A stretch of 64,000 nucleotides of DNA, taken from contig CAJFQC010000011.1 in the NCBI GenBank assembly GCA_904418845.1, forward strand, positions 1 to 64,000, written 5' to 3'. Origin of the DNA: an uncultured Ruminococcus sp. GTDB lineage: Bacteria > Bacillota > Clostridia > Lachnospirales > Lachnospiraceae. Below the pieces are notes generated by a model. That model did no database searches and was not told the DNA's origin. It saw only the letters and a list, made by a program, of their open reading frames with translations. Position numbers and translations under genes: made by a program. Positions within the stretch are counted from its first letter, which is position 1; every line of letters starts with the position of its first letter. Positions 9,268-17,814 of the stretch are shown one piece after another.

Positions 9268-9290
9268 CTTAAAAAGGAATAAATTTCTAA
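9268..9290 (-). repeat. Second copy of the 23-bp element, upstream of the kinase gene
   Basis: Starts CTTAAAAAGGA and ends ATTTCTAA on the plus strand; identical to 5755-5777 at 20 of 23 positions. Both copies are upstream of units of the same sugar locus and point the same way, so a shared operator for the YesN-like regulator is proposed. Confidence 0.5.
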
Positions 9291-9371
9291 ACTATTTTTC
9301 ACTTTACATAAAATATATCCTTGTGAATACTGGTTTTTACAGGAGATACAACTGTATTTTGTGTATTTTTT

Positions 9372-10025
9372 CTAGAATTCTTTTTTATACATAACTCTAC
9401 AACTGATCCAATATGATAACACGAGCGCCGCCAATGCGATCACCACTACTGCCACAAGAAACGCACTTTCATCTATTGCAGCCAGCCTGTTAATTACTGC
9501 CGAAGCATCTATCTTCAATGCATTCTGAATCCTGCCCGCTAATATTCCAAGAACGCATATGATGCCGGCAATTACAAGGATAACTATACGCCCTTTTTCC
9601 CCTCCAAATTTCAGATCAATCGGAAGCATTATCGCCAGCATAATTGCCACTACCCAAAAAAGAACAACCGATGAAAGCACTTGCTCCACAGGGGATTCAT
9701 AATTATTTGCCACCGTAAATAATATACTTATAATCACACCAAACAACCACGCACAGCTGCTTGCAATTAAACCAAAGCAATACTTTTCCAAAACATAAGT
9801 CTTTCTTGTAATCGGCAGTGAAAAGAGAAAAGCATTTCCGTTATCAAATTCATCATAACTGATAGAACTAAGCGTAAACAATGCCCCTGAAAATCCAAGG
9901 AATCCTATCGCAAATGTTGCGCCTTCCATTGTCCCAATCATAATGAAACATATAACAATAATCACAGCGAAAAAATTCTTCTGAGCTTTCATTAATTTAA
10001 AATCTTTTATCAATAATCCCTTCAT
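9372..10025 (-). CDS. ABC-2 type transporter permease
   Basis: Integral membrane subunit of an ABC exporter, 217 residues with about six hydrophobic segments (FFAVIIVICFIMIG, ATFAIGFLGFSGALF, and pairs further on). No signal peptide. The ATG overlaps the stop of the ATPase gene by four bases, so they form one unit. Such GntR-ATPase-permease cassettes (YtrAB/BcrA-like) often export or give protection from peptide antibiotics or cell-wall stress, but no substrate can be read from this protein. The gene is visibly AT-richer than the neighbouring housekeeping genes, which suggests an accessory origin. Confidence 0.82.
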   Translation of the reverse strand: MKGLLIKDFKLMKAQKNFFAVIIVICFIMIGTMEGATFAIGFLGFSGALFTLSSISYDEFDNGNAFLFSLPITRKTYVLEKYCFGLIASSCAWLFGVIISILFTVANNYESPVEQVLSSVVLFWVVAIMLAIMLPIDLKFGGEKGRIVILVIAGIICVLGILAGRIQNALKIDASAVINRLAAIDESAFLVAVVVIALAALVLSYWISCRVMYKKEF

Positions 10026-10873
10026 AACTCGTCACCTCTTATCATCAGCGTGATAACATTGTCTATTGTTCCTTTCTCAATCGCTGCTGTTGGAAAATTT
10101 TCCATATAATACTGTCTCTGATTCGTCAGACAGCTATAACCATACAGTTCTTTTTTCGTCCGCACTATATACTGCTTATCCAAGTCATTATACTGCTCTT
10201 CACTCACTTTCAGAAGAGCGTAATCACTTAAAAGTACGTCTACATCTTCATGTAAAATGATTCTTCCCCCGTGGATCATATATACATCATCGCACAAAGT
10301 CTCCAGATCACTGGAAATATGAGAACTGATCAGGATAGAATTATTATCATTTTGTTCCATGTATTCTCTCAGTATTCCGAGCAGCTCATCCCTGGCAACC
10401 ACATCAAGCCCCACTGTCGGTTCATCGAGAATCAGCAGCCGGGCATGACAGCTGACCGCCGCAAGTAATTTAAGTTTTGCCTTCATACCTGTAGAAAACT
10501 CTTTTATCTTTTTGTCATCCGGAAGGTTGAACTTCCGAATCTGGCTAATGAAACTATCCTTATCAAAATCGGCATACAAATTATCCAACACCGGAATAAT
10601 ATCTTTGATTGTAAGATATCCGCTGAACCCAGAATCCGAGAGAACAACGCCTATTTTCTGTCTGTCAGAAACGTTCAGAGCCTTTCTGTCTTTTCCGAAA
10701 ATCTTGATTGTTCCCCCATCAATTGATATCAATCCTAAAATAGCCTTGAATGTCGTACTCTTTCCGGCTCCGTTTTCCCCTACCAGACCTGTGATACCTC
10801 CTCTTTCCACTTTCATGGAACAATTCAGGGTGAAGTCCCCGTAATGTTTTGTCAATCCATTTATTTCCAGCAT
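10022..10873 (-). CDS. ABC transporter ATP-binding protein (BcrA/YtrB-like)
   Basis: ATPase of the exporter, 283 residues. Walker A GENGAGKSTT near residue 38, signature-like IKEFSTGMKAKLKLLAA near residue 135, Walker B LLILDEPTVGLD near residue 157, and the H-loop ISSHISSD. The C-terminal 75 residues are a variable extension typical of this group. It lies three bases after the GntR regulator and overlaps the permease by four bases. Cytoplasmic, membrane-associated. Confidence 0.88.
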   Translation of the reverse strand: MLEINGLTKHYGDFTLNCSMKVERGGITGLVGENGAGKSTTFKAILGLISIDGGTIKIFGKDRKALNVSDRQKIGVVLSDSGFSGYLTIKDIIPVLDNLYADFDKDSFISQIRKFNLPDDKKIKEFSTGMKAKLKLLAAVSCHARLLILDEPTVGLDVVARDELLGILREYMEQNDNNSILISSHISSDLETLCDDVYMIHGGRIILHEDVDVLLSDYALLKVSEEQYNDLDKQYIVRTKKELYGYSCLTNQRQYYMENFPTAAIEKGTIDNVITLMIRGDEL

Positions 10874-10876
10874 TTT

Positions 10877-11248
10877 CTAGTCCTCCATGATCAATTCAAA
10901 CAACTCCCTGATCTGGGAATCCTTAAGTCCGCATCTGCGGCCTTTCTCCACCGCGCGCTCCAGGTCGCTCTCCACTTCTTTTCTCTGCTCTTCTCTCATC
11001 CTCTCCGTATTAGCAGATGCCACATAAGTGCCTTTGCCGTGAACAGTGACAGTATATCCCTCTTCCTCAAGATTATCGTACGCTTTTTTGACAGTCAGTG
11101 CACTGATTTTCTGTTCTTTGGCAAGAGTCCGGACAGAGGGGAGGGCATCATTTTCTTTCAGATCTCCGGCAGTAATCTGCGCTTTGATCTGGTCCATGAT
11201 CTGTTCATAGATCGGTACCATCGATGAACTGTTGATTATAATCTTCAT
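10877..11248 (-). CDS. GntR-family repressor, YtrA type
   Basis: Short GntR regulator of 123 residues: N-terminal winged helix-turn-helix (YEQIMDQIKAQITAGDL, then LPSVRTLAKEQKISALTVKKAYDNLEEEG) and a roughly 50-residue helical tail for dimerisation, no metabolite domain, which is the YtrA pattern. The ATG at 11248 follows AGGAGGA by six bases; the longer frame starting at 11299 would run through the promoter and is rejected. It is the first gene of the ABC operon, and an inverted repeat covers its own promoter, so autoregulation with induction of the exporter is likely. Confidence 0.88.
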   Translation of the reverse strand: MKIIINSSSMVPIYEQIMDQIKAQITAGDLKENDALPSVRTLAKEQKISALTVKKAYDNLEEEGYTVTVHGKGTYVASANTERMREEQRKEVESDLERAVEKGRRCGLKDSQIRELFELIMED

Positions 11249-11267
11249 ATTCGTCCTCCTCTTGCCA

Positions 11268-11316
11268 AACAGTATATAACAGTATATAACTGTTGTCAAC
11301 TGTTATATACTGTTTA
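11268..11316 (-). promoter_or_regulatory. Promoter with overlapping operator for the GntR/ABC operon
   Basis: Minus-strand -35 TTGACA (11294-11299), 17-base spacer, -10 TATACT (11271-11276). The whole region is covered by an inverted repeat, AACAGTATATAACAG at the left and CTGTTATATACTGTT at the right, plus a second direct copy of AGTATATAAC (11271-11280 and 11281-11290). This is the expected operator for the YtrA-type repressor just downstream; a bound dimer would block both promoter boxes. Confidence 0.8.
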
Positions 11317-11332
11317 TCCAAAATTAATATAA

Positions 11333-11480
11333 GCATATCAAGAAAACGTAGCTGAGATTGTCGGAGTCTCCCGCAGCACCATCCGTTCTATCGAACCAGG
11401 GCCGGTTCTGCCCACCGCAGAACCGGCCCTGGTTCTTTGCATTGCTTCAGATAAAAAATTTGAAGCGTTGTTCTACTTTA
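11333..11480 (+). pseudogene. Relic of a small XRE-family HTH regulator
   Basis: Reading plus-strand codons from 11333 gives QENVAEIVGVSRSTIRSIE, the recognition part of an XRE helix-turn-helix, followed after a short non-matching stretch by TAEPALVLCIASDKKFEALF, which resembles the C-terminal part of small clostridial XRE regulators (TAKLALVLCIALDKKFE-type ending, from memory). A TAA stop at 11330-11332 precedes it and no start codon exists, so the N-terminal third is gone. The frame stays open across a perfect palindrome at 11393-11435. Only a relic; the assignment rests on two short matches in the correct order and spacing. Confidence 0.55.
11393..11435. terminator. Perfect 19-bp palindrome, possible terminator
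   Basis: Arms 11393-11411 and 11417-11435 are exactly complementary (GAACCAGGGCCGGTTCTGC and its complement) with a five-base loop. It lies about 60 bases past the thioesterase stop. Neither strand has a clean T tract (plus strand: TTCTTTGC), so it may act as a weak terminator or mRNA end-protecting stem. It is embedded in the XRE relic. Confidence 0.6.
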
Positions 11481-11492
11481 AGCAGATAAAGC

Positions 11493-11912
11493 TCATTTTT
11501 CTTCGTTCATTTGCATCATCATTTCACAGAACTCTTTCATCTCTTTATCCATGAGTACCGGCAGTCCGTCCTTATTCAGAAAGCAGTGTGTCGTGGTTCC
11601 GTACGTGCTTAGGACTCCCCCCTCTGACATATTGTAAATATCATATCTGAGCGTAAATTTCAGCCGGTTGCACGACTGGAGACTCACAACAATCTTCACC
11701 TCATCGTCGAATTTCACGCTTTTCTTATACTCGCAGTCCACATGGAGTACAGGACTTAAGTATCCCATCTCCTCAAAACGCCTGTATGGATAGCCCATCT
11801 GCTCCAGCATATCGATCCGTGCCTCTTCCATCCAGCGGATATAGTTGGAATGATGGATGATACCCATCTGATCTGTCTCATAATATTTCGCTTTCCTGAC
11901 ATATGGTTCCAT
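11493..11912 (-). CDS. Acyl-CoA thioesterase, YbgC/FadM-type hotdog protein
   Basis: Cytoplasmic hotdog-fold thioesterase of 139 residues, the family length. The 4HBT active-site motif YYETDQMGIIHHSNYIRWMEEAR is in residues 10-32, with Asp15 the likely catalytic acid; the rest forms the conserved beta-sheet (LHVDCEYKKSVKFDDEVKI). AGGAGG lies five bases before the ATG. It cleaves acyl-CoA or acyl-carrier thioesters; the physiological acyl chain is unknown. It is followed 58 bases away by radA upstream on the same strand, without evident functional link. Confidence 0.85.
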   Translation of the reverse strand: MEPYVRKAKYYETDQMGIIHHSNYIRWMEEARIDMLEQMGYPYRRFEEMGYLSPVLHVDCEYKKSVKFDDEVKIVVSLQSCNRLKFTLRYDIYNMSEGGVLSTYGTTTHCFLNKDGLPVLMDKEMKEFCEMMMQMNEEK

Positions 11913-11970
11913 ACTTACTCCTCCTGATGATCGTCTGATTTGTTTGTGTATTTCTATGCCGCATTTACTT

Positions 11971-13347
11971 CTATATTGTATTTACCGCGTCGCTGATTGT
12001 CTTGACTCCGACTATCTTGATCCCTTTGATCCCTTTTACCATTTTCACTGATACTTCCGGCAGGATACATGTCTCAAACCCCAGCTTCTTTGCCTCAGCC
12101 ACACGCTGTTCCGGCATATTGACCGCCCGAACCTCGCCGCTTAATCCCACCTCGCCGAACACGATCGTCTTCTCATCAATGGGCCGGTTCCGGTAACTGG
12201 ACACAAGCGCCATAACAATTCCAAGATCAATGGCCGGCTCATTCATTCGGATACCTCCCGCGATATTGACATAAGCGTCAGAACTGCCAAGCGCCATACC
12301 CAGCCGCTTCTCTAAAACTGCCATCAGCAGATTCACCCGGTTATAATCCGTCCCGGCAGCAGTCCTTCTCGGCATCCCGAAATTACTGCGGCACACCAGT
12401 GCCTGTATCTCGATCAGAATCGGCCGGGTTCCCTCCATAGAGCATGCTACCACGGAACCAGACGCATTATCCGGCCTTCCGCTGAGCATGTATTCCGAAG
12501 GATTCTCCACTTCCACAAGTCCTGCCTGTCTCATCTCAAACACACCGATCTCATTAGTAGAGCCGAAGCGGTTCTTCACCGCTCTCAGAATGCGATAGGA
12601 CGCATGACGATCCCCTTCAAAATACAGCACCGTATCCACCATATGCTCCAGCACCCTCGGGCCTGCCACTGTTCCTTCCTTTGTCACATGCCCTACGATA
12701 AAGATGGGGATGCACATTCCTTTCGCAAGCTGCATAAAAATATTCGTGGACTCCCGTACCTGCGAGACACTTCCCGGCGTGGAAGAGATATCTTCACTAT
12801 ACATCGTCTGGATAGAATCAATGATCACCAGCCCCGGACGCTGCTTTTCGATCACTCCGCGGATGATCTCAAGATTGGTCTCGCACAGCAGCAGAAGCCC
12901 TGACGCGAAATCCCCCATACGGTTGGCGCGCAGCTTGATCTGTGTCTGCGACTCCTCTCCAGAAATGTATAGGATCTTCTTCTGACCCGCAAGCTCTCTG
13001 CATACCTGAAGAAGCAGAGTGGATTTTCCGATGCCGGGATCTCCGCCTACGAGCACGAGAGATCCGGGGACAATTCCGCCTCCCAGCACCCGGTCAAGCT
13101 CTCCGATCCCGGTCTTACACCGCACATCATCGTCCGCCGCCACCTCTGTAAGGGACACCACCTTCGCCTCCCGGATAGATTCTCTGACAGAACGCGCTGA
13201 AGCGTTACTCCCTCTACTGATGCCGCTCTCAATCTTCTCTTCTACAAATGTATTCCACTCTCCACACGCCGGACACTGGCCCAGCCATTTGCTCTCCTCG
13301 TGTCCGCAGTTCTGACAGAAGAACACGCTTTTCTTTCCTTTTCCCAT
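11971..13347 (-). CDS. radA: DNA repair/recombination protein RadA (Sms)
   Basis: RadA is a RecA-like helicase-type ATPase that helps process branched recombination intermediates. 458 residues from the ATG at 13347, which removes a poorly matching upstream extension. Domains in order: N-terminal zinc finger CQNCGHEESKWLGQCPACGEW (residues 10-30), RecA core with Walker A GGDPGIGKSTLL (about residue 97), the RadA-specific KNRFG motif (about 255), and a C-terminal Lon-protease-like domain with no need for protease activity. Intact, typical length. It follows the small conserved gene and clpC; clpC-radA proximity is common in Firmicutes. Confidence 0.95.
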   Translation of the reverse strand: MGKGKKSVFFCQNCGHEESKWLGQCPACGEWNTFVEEKIESGISRGSNASARSVRESIREAKVVSLTEVAADDDVRCKTGIGELDRVLGGGIVPGSLVLVGGDPGIGKSTLLLQVCRELAGQKKILYISGEESQTQIKLRANRMGDFASGLLLLCETNLEIIRGVIEKQRPGLVIIDSIQTMYSEDISSTPGSVSQVRESTNIFMQLAKGMCIPIFIVGHVTKEGTVAGPRVLEHMVDTVLYFEGDRHASYRILRAVKNRFGSTNEIGVFEMRQAGLVEVENPSEYMLSGRPDNASGSVVACSMEGTRPILIEIQALVCRSNFGMPRRTAAGTDYNRVNLLMAVLEKRLGMALGSSDAYVNIAGGIRMNEPAIDLGIVMALVSSYRNRPIDEKTIVFGEVGLSGEVRAVNMPEQRVAEAKKLGFETCILPEVSVKMVKGIKGIKIVGVKTISDAVNTI

Positions 13348-13469
13348 TCTTTTCCCTTTCTCATACCGCTGTGTTCCGGCAGAAAAACAGGGCGGATATA
13401 CAAAATCCCCCCTGTTCATCTCTCTTTGCTTTACCTGTATCCTGCACAGGCGGCATTATGTCAACGCAA

Positions 13470-13883
13470 TCAGCACTTTACAACCTTCACCTGCACGCTC
13501 TGATCTGCGGTAAGCTCCACACTTACGCTGAGTTTTCCGCTCAAATTCGTATTCATCTTTCCTGCGCTCTCACCGCCGATGAATACCTCGTACTCACTCT
13601 CCGGCTCAAGCTCAAGAGTGAACTGCACATCACCCTGAGCGGACACGTGAAAAGATATTTCTGCTTCTGTTGCCTTAAAATTCTCGACTGCGCTTCCCGG
13701 AACAGATTCGTATATGAACATCCCGTTCCTCTCAAGCTTCGTAATCTCTGAAAATGTTTTTACTTTATAAATATCGCCCCCAAACTCATAATCATCCTTT
13801 TTTGTCTTTGCCGCGAGCGTATAATCCCCAAAGCTAAGTGTTCCGTCATTTTCTGCACGCAATAGTTCTTTCACTGCTGCCAT
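13470..13883 (-). CDS. Small conserved protein of unknown function
   Basis: 137 residues from the ATG at 13883, chosen because AGGAGG lies ten bases upstream; a longer frame to 13970 lacks support. No membrane segment or signal peptide. The first half (LSFGDYTLAAKTK, EFGGDIYKVKTFSEITKLERNGMFIYESVPGSAVENF) is polar and well structured; the second half is predominantly beta-type (FHVSAQGDVQFTLELEPESEYEVFIGG) and could be a small beta-sandwich. I recall proteins like this in Lachnospiraceae sometimes labelled endosialidase, but no catalytic motif is visible and I would not assign that function. It sits between clpC and radA. Confidence 0.7.
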   Translation of the reverse strand: MAAVKELLRAENDGTLSFGDYTLAAKTKKDDYEFGGDIYKVKTFSEITKLERNGMFIYESVPGSAVENFKATEAEISFHVSAQGDVQFTLELEPESEYEVFIGGESAGKMNTNLSGKLSVSVELTADQSVQVKVVKC

Positions 13884-14047
13884 GTCTGTTCTTCCTCCTA
13901 AGTATTGATTCAAAAATCTATCTTCATTTCCGATATCCATATTATAATATAAGACCCCTTTTTTTTCCACTGAAATCTCTGTGAAAACTTCGGCGAAAAC
14001 ATACCCGGCCCCATACTGAAACCTGCTGCCGGGCCGCAGTAAACAAA

Positions 14048-16477
14048 CTATCTCACGATAAAGCGGATCTCCTTTTTCGCTGCTCCTGCCTCCACGTGGT
14101 CTCCCCGTTTTACTTCGCCGTTTAGTATCGCTTCCGCAAGCTTATCTTCAAGCTCTGTCTGGAGCGCGCGGCGCAGAGGTCTCGCGCCGTATTTTGCGTC
14201 TGTTCCTTTTTCCACAATCAGATTCTTCGCGGATTCCCGAAGAGTAAGGCGGATATCCATCTGCCCTGCCAGTCGTTTTGTGAAATCCCGGCACATGAGC
14301 GTCACAATCTTCTTCATATACGTCTTATCAAGCGCATGGAATACGATGATCTCATCAATACGGTTTAAGAACTCCGGCCGGAAGATCATTTTCACCTCAT
14401 CCATAACATTCTGTTTCATCCTCTTATAATCCCCTGCAGAATCCTCCTTTGCCGCAAATCCCAGCTTCTTCGGTTCTACGATAGCCTTAGCCCCGGCGTT
14501 GGACGTCATGATGATGACCGTATTGGAGAAGTCTACTTTCCTGCCCTGGGAATCAGTGATATGTCCGTCGTCCAATACTTGAAGAAGAATATTGAATACA
14601 TCCGGATGTGCCTTCTCAATCTCGTCAAACAGGACCACCGAATATGGGTGTGTCCTCACCTGGTCGCTGAGCTGTCCGCCCTCGTCATGTCCTACATATC
14701 CCGGCGGTGAACCGATCATCTTCGCTACAGAATGTTTCTCCATGTATTCCGACATATCAACACGGATCATAGATTCTTCATTTCCAAAGAGCGCCTCTGC
14801 CAGAGCCTTGGAAAGTTCCGTCTTACCGACTCCAGTAGGTCCAAGGAAGAGGAAAGAACCAATAGGCCGCTTCGGATCTTTTAACCCCACGCGCCCTCTC
14901 TTGACTGCCCGCGCAACCGCGCCGACCGCTTCCTCCTGGCCGATCACCCGCTTATGAAGGATACTCTCCAGTTTCTTCAGGCGGTCCGTATCGCTCTCTG
15001 CCAGCTTCTGCACCGGAACCTTCGTCCACGCGGACACAACTTCCGCGATATCATCCTCGGTCACGGCAGGGCGTCCCGACACTGTCCTCTTCCGGAAACG
15101 TTTCTTCATATTTTCCAGCTTCTCTTTTGCATCTTCCTGCTCCTTCTGGATGAGAGCAGCTTCCGTGAAATCCCCTCTGCTAATGCTCTCTTCCTTCTGC
15201 ACTGCCAGTTCTTTAACAGTCTCCTCAAGTGCCGTCAGGTTATCCGGCACTTTATATCCTTTAAGGCTTACCTTAGAGCACGCCTCATCAAGCACGTCGA
15301 TCGCCTTATCAGGCAGATTGCGGTCTGTGATATACCGCTCTGACATCTGCACTGCCGTTTCCAGGCATTTCTCGCTAATCTCTACTCTATGGTGGTTCTC
15401 ATATTTTTCTTTCAGGCCCCGGAGAATGGACAGGCACTGCTCCTTCGTCGGCTCCTCTACGGATACCGGCTGGAATCTTCTCTCCAATGCCGCGTCTTTT
15501 TCGATATATTTCCGATATTCCGTGATCGTAGTGGCGCCGATAAGCTGTAGTTCGCCTCTTGCCAGGGAGGGCTTCAGGATACTGGACGCATCGATCGCGC
15601 CCTCTGCCCCGCCTGCTCCGATCATTGTATGGATCTCATCAAGAAACAGGATGATGTTTCCGTTTGTCTCCACCTCGGAGATCAGACCTTTCATCCTCTC
15701 CTCAAACTCCCCGCGGTATTTAGATCCTGCGATCAGCCCCGGCAGATCCAGCGTATAGATGCGTTTATCCTTCATCTTCTCCGGAACGACGCCTGCGGCA
15801 ATCCGCTGGGCCAGGCCCTCGATGATCGCGGTCTTTCCTACGCCCGGCTCACCTACAAGGCAAGGATTATTCTTCGTCCGGCGGCTTAACACCTGCATGA
15901 GACGGTACATTTCTTCCTCACGGCCCACGACCGGATCCAGCTTTCCATCCTCTGCTCGCGCCGTCATATCCGTACAGAACTGCTCCATCATAGAGCCGCC
16001 GCTTTTCTGCCCTTCCTGTATTTCCTCCTGATACTCCTTGGCATCCACGCCTGCTGCGTTCATGATGTCCTGAAATATCTTCTGCAGATTGATGTTCAAA
16101 GTAATAAGGATGCGGGTTGCCACGCAGTCCACGTCCCGTATCATGGAAAGCAGGAGGTGCTCTGTACCCACCTCCGCGGTATGCAATCTTCCGGCTTCCT
16201 TCTCACTGTTCTCTAAAATGTATTTAAACCGGGGGCTCTCCTCCGGTTTCTTCCCGGCAAACGCCTCATCTCTGGGCACGATCAGTTCATCCATCAGTTG
16301 GATGACCTTCTCCTCCTCCACACCGTTCTGTGCAAGGATCTGTCCCGCGACTCCCGAGACTTCTTCTCTGAGACCTAAGAGAAGGTGCTCTGTACCGATG
16401 TACGGATGCCCCATCTCCTTCGCTTTTTTTGCGGCGTACCGGATGGCACTCTCCGCCTGTTTTGTATATGAAATCAT
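14048..16477 (-). CDS. clpC: ATP-dependent Clp protease ATP-binding subunit ClpC
   Basis: AAA+ unfoldase that feeds proteins to ClpP, 809 residues. Two N-terminal Clp repeats ([11 protein letters not shown] and [11 protein letters not shown]), first AAA module with Walker [11 protein letters not shown] (about residue 205) and [13 protein letters not shown], a coiled middle domain (about 400-480), second AAA module with [20 protein letters not shown] (about 545), VDMSEYME and the ClpP-contact region near LGFAA; C-terminal D2 small domain with [18 protein letters not shown] precedes the ATG. No ctsR or mcsAB is adjacent; instead a GntR-type regulator lies 130 bases upstream. A modest hairpin (arms 14004-14009 and 14028-14033) follows the stop. 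Confidence 0.95.
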   Translation of the reverse strand: MISYTKQAESAIRYAAKKAKEMGHPYIGTEHLLLGLREEVSGVAGQILAQNGVEEEKVIQLMDELIVPRDEAFAGKKPEESPRFKYILENSEKEAGRLHTAEVGTEHLLLSMIRDVDCVATRILITLNINLQKIFQDIMNAAGVDAKEYQEEIQEGQKSGGSMMEQFCTDMTARAEDGKLDPVVGREEEMYRLMQVLSRRTKNNPCLVGEPGVGKTAIIEGLAQRIAAGVVPEKMKDKRIYTLDLPGLIAGSKYRGEFEERMKGLISEVETNGNIILFLDEIHTMIGAGGAEGAIDASSILKPSLARGELQLIGATTITEYRKYIEKDAALERRFQPVSVEEPTKEQCLSILRGLKEKYENHHRVEISEKCLETAVQMSERYITDRNLPDKAIDVLDEACSKVSLKGYKVPDNLTALEETVKELAVQKEESISRGDFTEAALIQKEQEDAKEKLENMKKRFRKRTVSGRPAVTEDDIAEVVSAWTKVPVQKLAESDTDRLKKLESILHKRVIGQEEAVGAVARAVKRGRVGLKDPKRPIGSFLFLGPTGVGKTELSKALAEALFGNEESMIRVDMSEYMEKHSVAKMIGSPPGYVGHDEGGQLSDQVRTHPYSVVLFDEIEKAHPDVFNILLQVLDDGHITDSQGRKVDFSNTVIIMTSNAGAKAIVEPKKLGFAAKEDSAGDYKRMKQNVMDEVKMIFRPEFLNRIDEIIVFHALDKTYMKKIVTLMCRDFTKRLAGQMDIRLTLRESAKNLIVEKGTDAKYGARPLRRALQTELEDKLAEAILNGEVKRGDHVEAGAAKKEIRFIVR

Positions 16478-16607
16478 AAAATCCTCCTGTTTACTGCGGC
16501 TTTGCCGCTATTTTTCTCCTGAACCGCCATTGTTTTATTCATGGACTGGCGCTTCCCTCATGCATTTTCCCGCCGGCGATATCGGCTGGCATATATCCTG
16601 CTTCTGC

Positions 16608-16988
16608 TCAATACATGGCTGAACTGTATTCATCCAAAATTTCATCTACGAGGGCGTGTACTTCCTGACGGGTAATATTTTTACAGCATCCTCTTGCCAG
16701 CACGATCTTAAGTTCACGTCTCATCTGCTCAAACTGCCCTGCCTTGTCGGCAGCAAGCGCGATCACTGCGCCCCGACGTTTGTCGAGACTAATATAGCCT
16801 TCCCTCTTTAATATACTGTACGCTTTGTTGACCGTATGCATGTTCACACCGATCGTATCTGCAAGCCGGCGCACGGACGGAAGAGAATCTCCCTCTTGTA
16901 TCATCGATGTCGCTATACCCATGATGATCTGATTGCATAGCTGGATATAGATCGCTTCATCACTGTCAAAATCCACTTCTATCAGCAT
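16608..16988 (-). CDS. GntR-family regulator, YtrA type
   Basis: 126 residues from the ATG at 16988 (AAGGAG upstream). Winged helix-turn-helix in residues 10-70 (YIQLCNQIIMGIA, LPSVRRLADTIGVNMHTVNKAYSILKREGYISLDKRRGAVI) followed by a short helical tail, so a YtrA-type regulator without ligand domain. It is upstream of and in line with clpC. Its own promoter is clear. Target unknown; it may control itself and clpC, or simply sit beside it. Confidence 0.85.
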   Translation of the reverse strand: MLIEVDFDSDEAIYIQLCNQIIMGIATSMIQEGDSLPSVRRLADTIGVNMHTVNKAYSILKREGYISLDKRRGAVIALAADKAGQFEQMRRELKIVLARGCCKNITRQEVHALVDEILDEYSSAMY

Positions 16989-17059
16989 CGTGTTTCTCCT
17001 TTGTTTTCCCGCTTCCTTACAAAGCGGCATTTTCAACACCTCAAAACTGTGTTATAGGT

Positions 17060-17087
17060 ATAATAGCACAAAGTTGATATTTTTCAA
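17060..17087 (-). promoter_or_regulatory. Promoter of the GntR(-clpC) unit
   Basis: Minus-strand -35 TTGAAA (17082-17087), 16-base spacer, -10 TATTAT (17060-17065), about 70 bases before the GntR start. Confidence 0.65.
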
Positions 17088-17135
17088 ACTTTTTTATCTT
17101 TTTTCCTGCGAATATACGGTAACCAAATATTATTA

Positions 17136-17164
17136 AAGCGGCTAATCGGATAGACCAGCCGCTT
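17136..17164 (-). terminator. Terminator of the pho/flavodoxin operon
   Basis: Arms AAGCGGCT (17136-17143) and AGCCGCTT (17157-17164) are perfectly complementary; on the minus strand the stem is followed by TTAATAATATTT. It lies about 105 bases beyond the flavodoxin stop. Confidence 0.65.
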
Positions 17165-17267
17165 CATGTAAATGATTCTTATTTGAATAATGCAACATAT
17201 CTTTTTATATTCACCAACTCCTCTGTAACCCAGAGTTTATTGTTCAAATTTCATAGGTGTGTGGAAT

Positions 17268-17792
17268 TTACCGGATTATTTCTATAATCTGATTCAGAGA
17301 AGAAAAATCAACAAAATCCACTTTAGAATTGAAGGTCTCTATCATCGCCCTTACCTCGGCTGTTTTCTTATCTTCCGGCAATTTTTTTACTTTGTTATAC
17401 AAAAGCGTCATTATTGTTTTATGTTTAAAATTTAATTTTTGATAATCAATGCCGCCTCTTAAATGGAAAATGGATGTATTGCTTAAGAGTTTTTCCGGCA
17501 CTTGTTTACCGATTGCCTGCCTTATATTGCGAATATTTTCCTCATCATACACGTCAGCCAGTCCAACCGTCACAATTATAAGCTTTGCATTTTTTCTCAA
17601 TGCCCTGACGGTATTTTTTAAACCTTTTACGCCACCGGCATATAAGCCGCCAAAATGTATTATAAGATCATACCCTCTCAAATCTTTTATATTTTCATAA
17701 GCGATTATTGGCAGATTAGTCATTTCTGCAAACCTTTCTGCGTATTTCTTTGTTGTTCCGTATTGACTCCCATATACTATCAAAGAATTCAT
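17268..17792 (-). CDS. Flavodoxin-domain protein
   Basis: FMN-binding flavodoxin-like protein, 174 residues. The N-terminal phosphate loop is evident (LIVYGSQYGTTKKYAERF, residues 4-21) and later segments fit the fold (YDLIIHFGGLYAGGVKGLK, AKLIIVTVGLADVYDEEN). The size and the C-terminal part resemble the flavodoxin_5/HemG-like group rather than small electron-carrier flavodoxins; partner and reaction unknown. GGAG lies before the ATG. It begins 22 bases after the phoR stop and may be read through from the pst-pho operon. The gene is markedly AT-richer than phoR and its neighbours, suggesting a later arrival. Confidence 0.8.
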   Translation of the reverse strand: MNSLIVYGSQYGTTKKYAERFAEMTNLPIIAYENIKDLRGYDLIIHFGGLYAGGVKGLKNTVRALRKNAKLIIVTVGLADVYDEENIRNIRQAIGKQVPEKLLSNTSIFHLRGGIDYQKLNFKHKTIMTLLYNKVKKLPEDKKTAEVRAMIETFNSKVDFVDFSSLNQIIEIIR

Positions 17793-17814
17793 TTTCGCTC
17801 TCCAAAATCAAATT

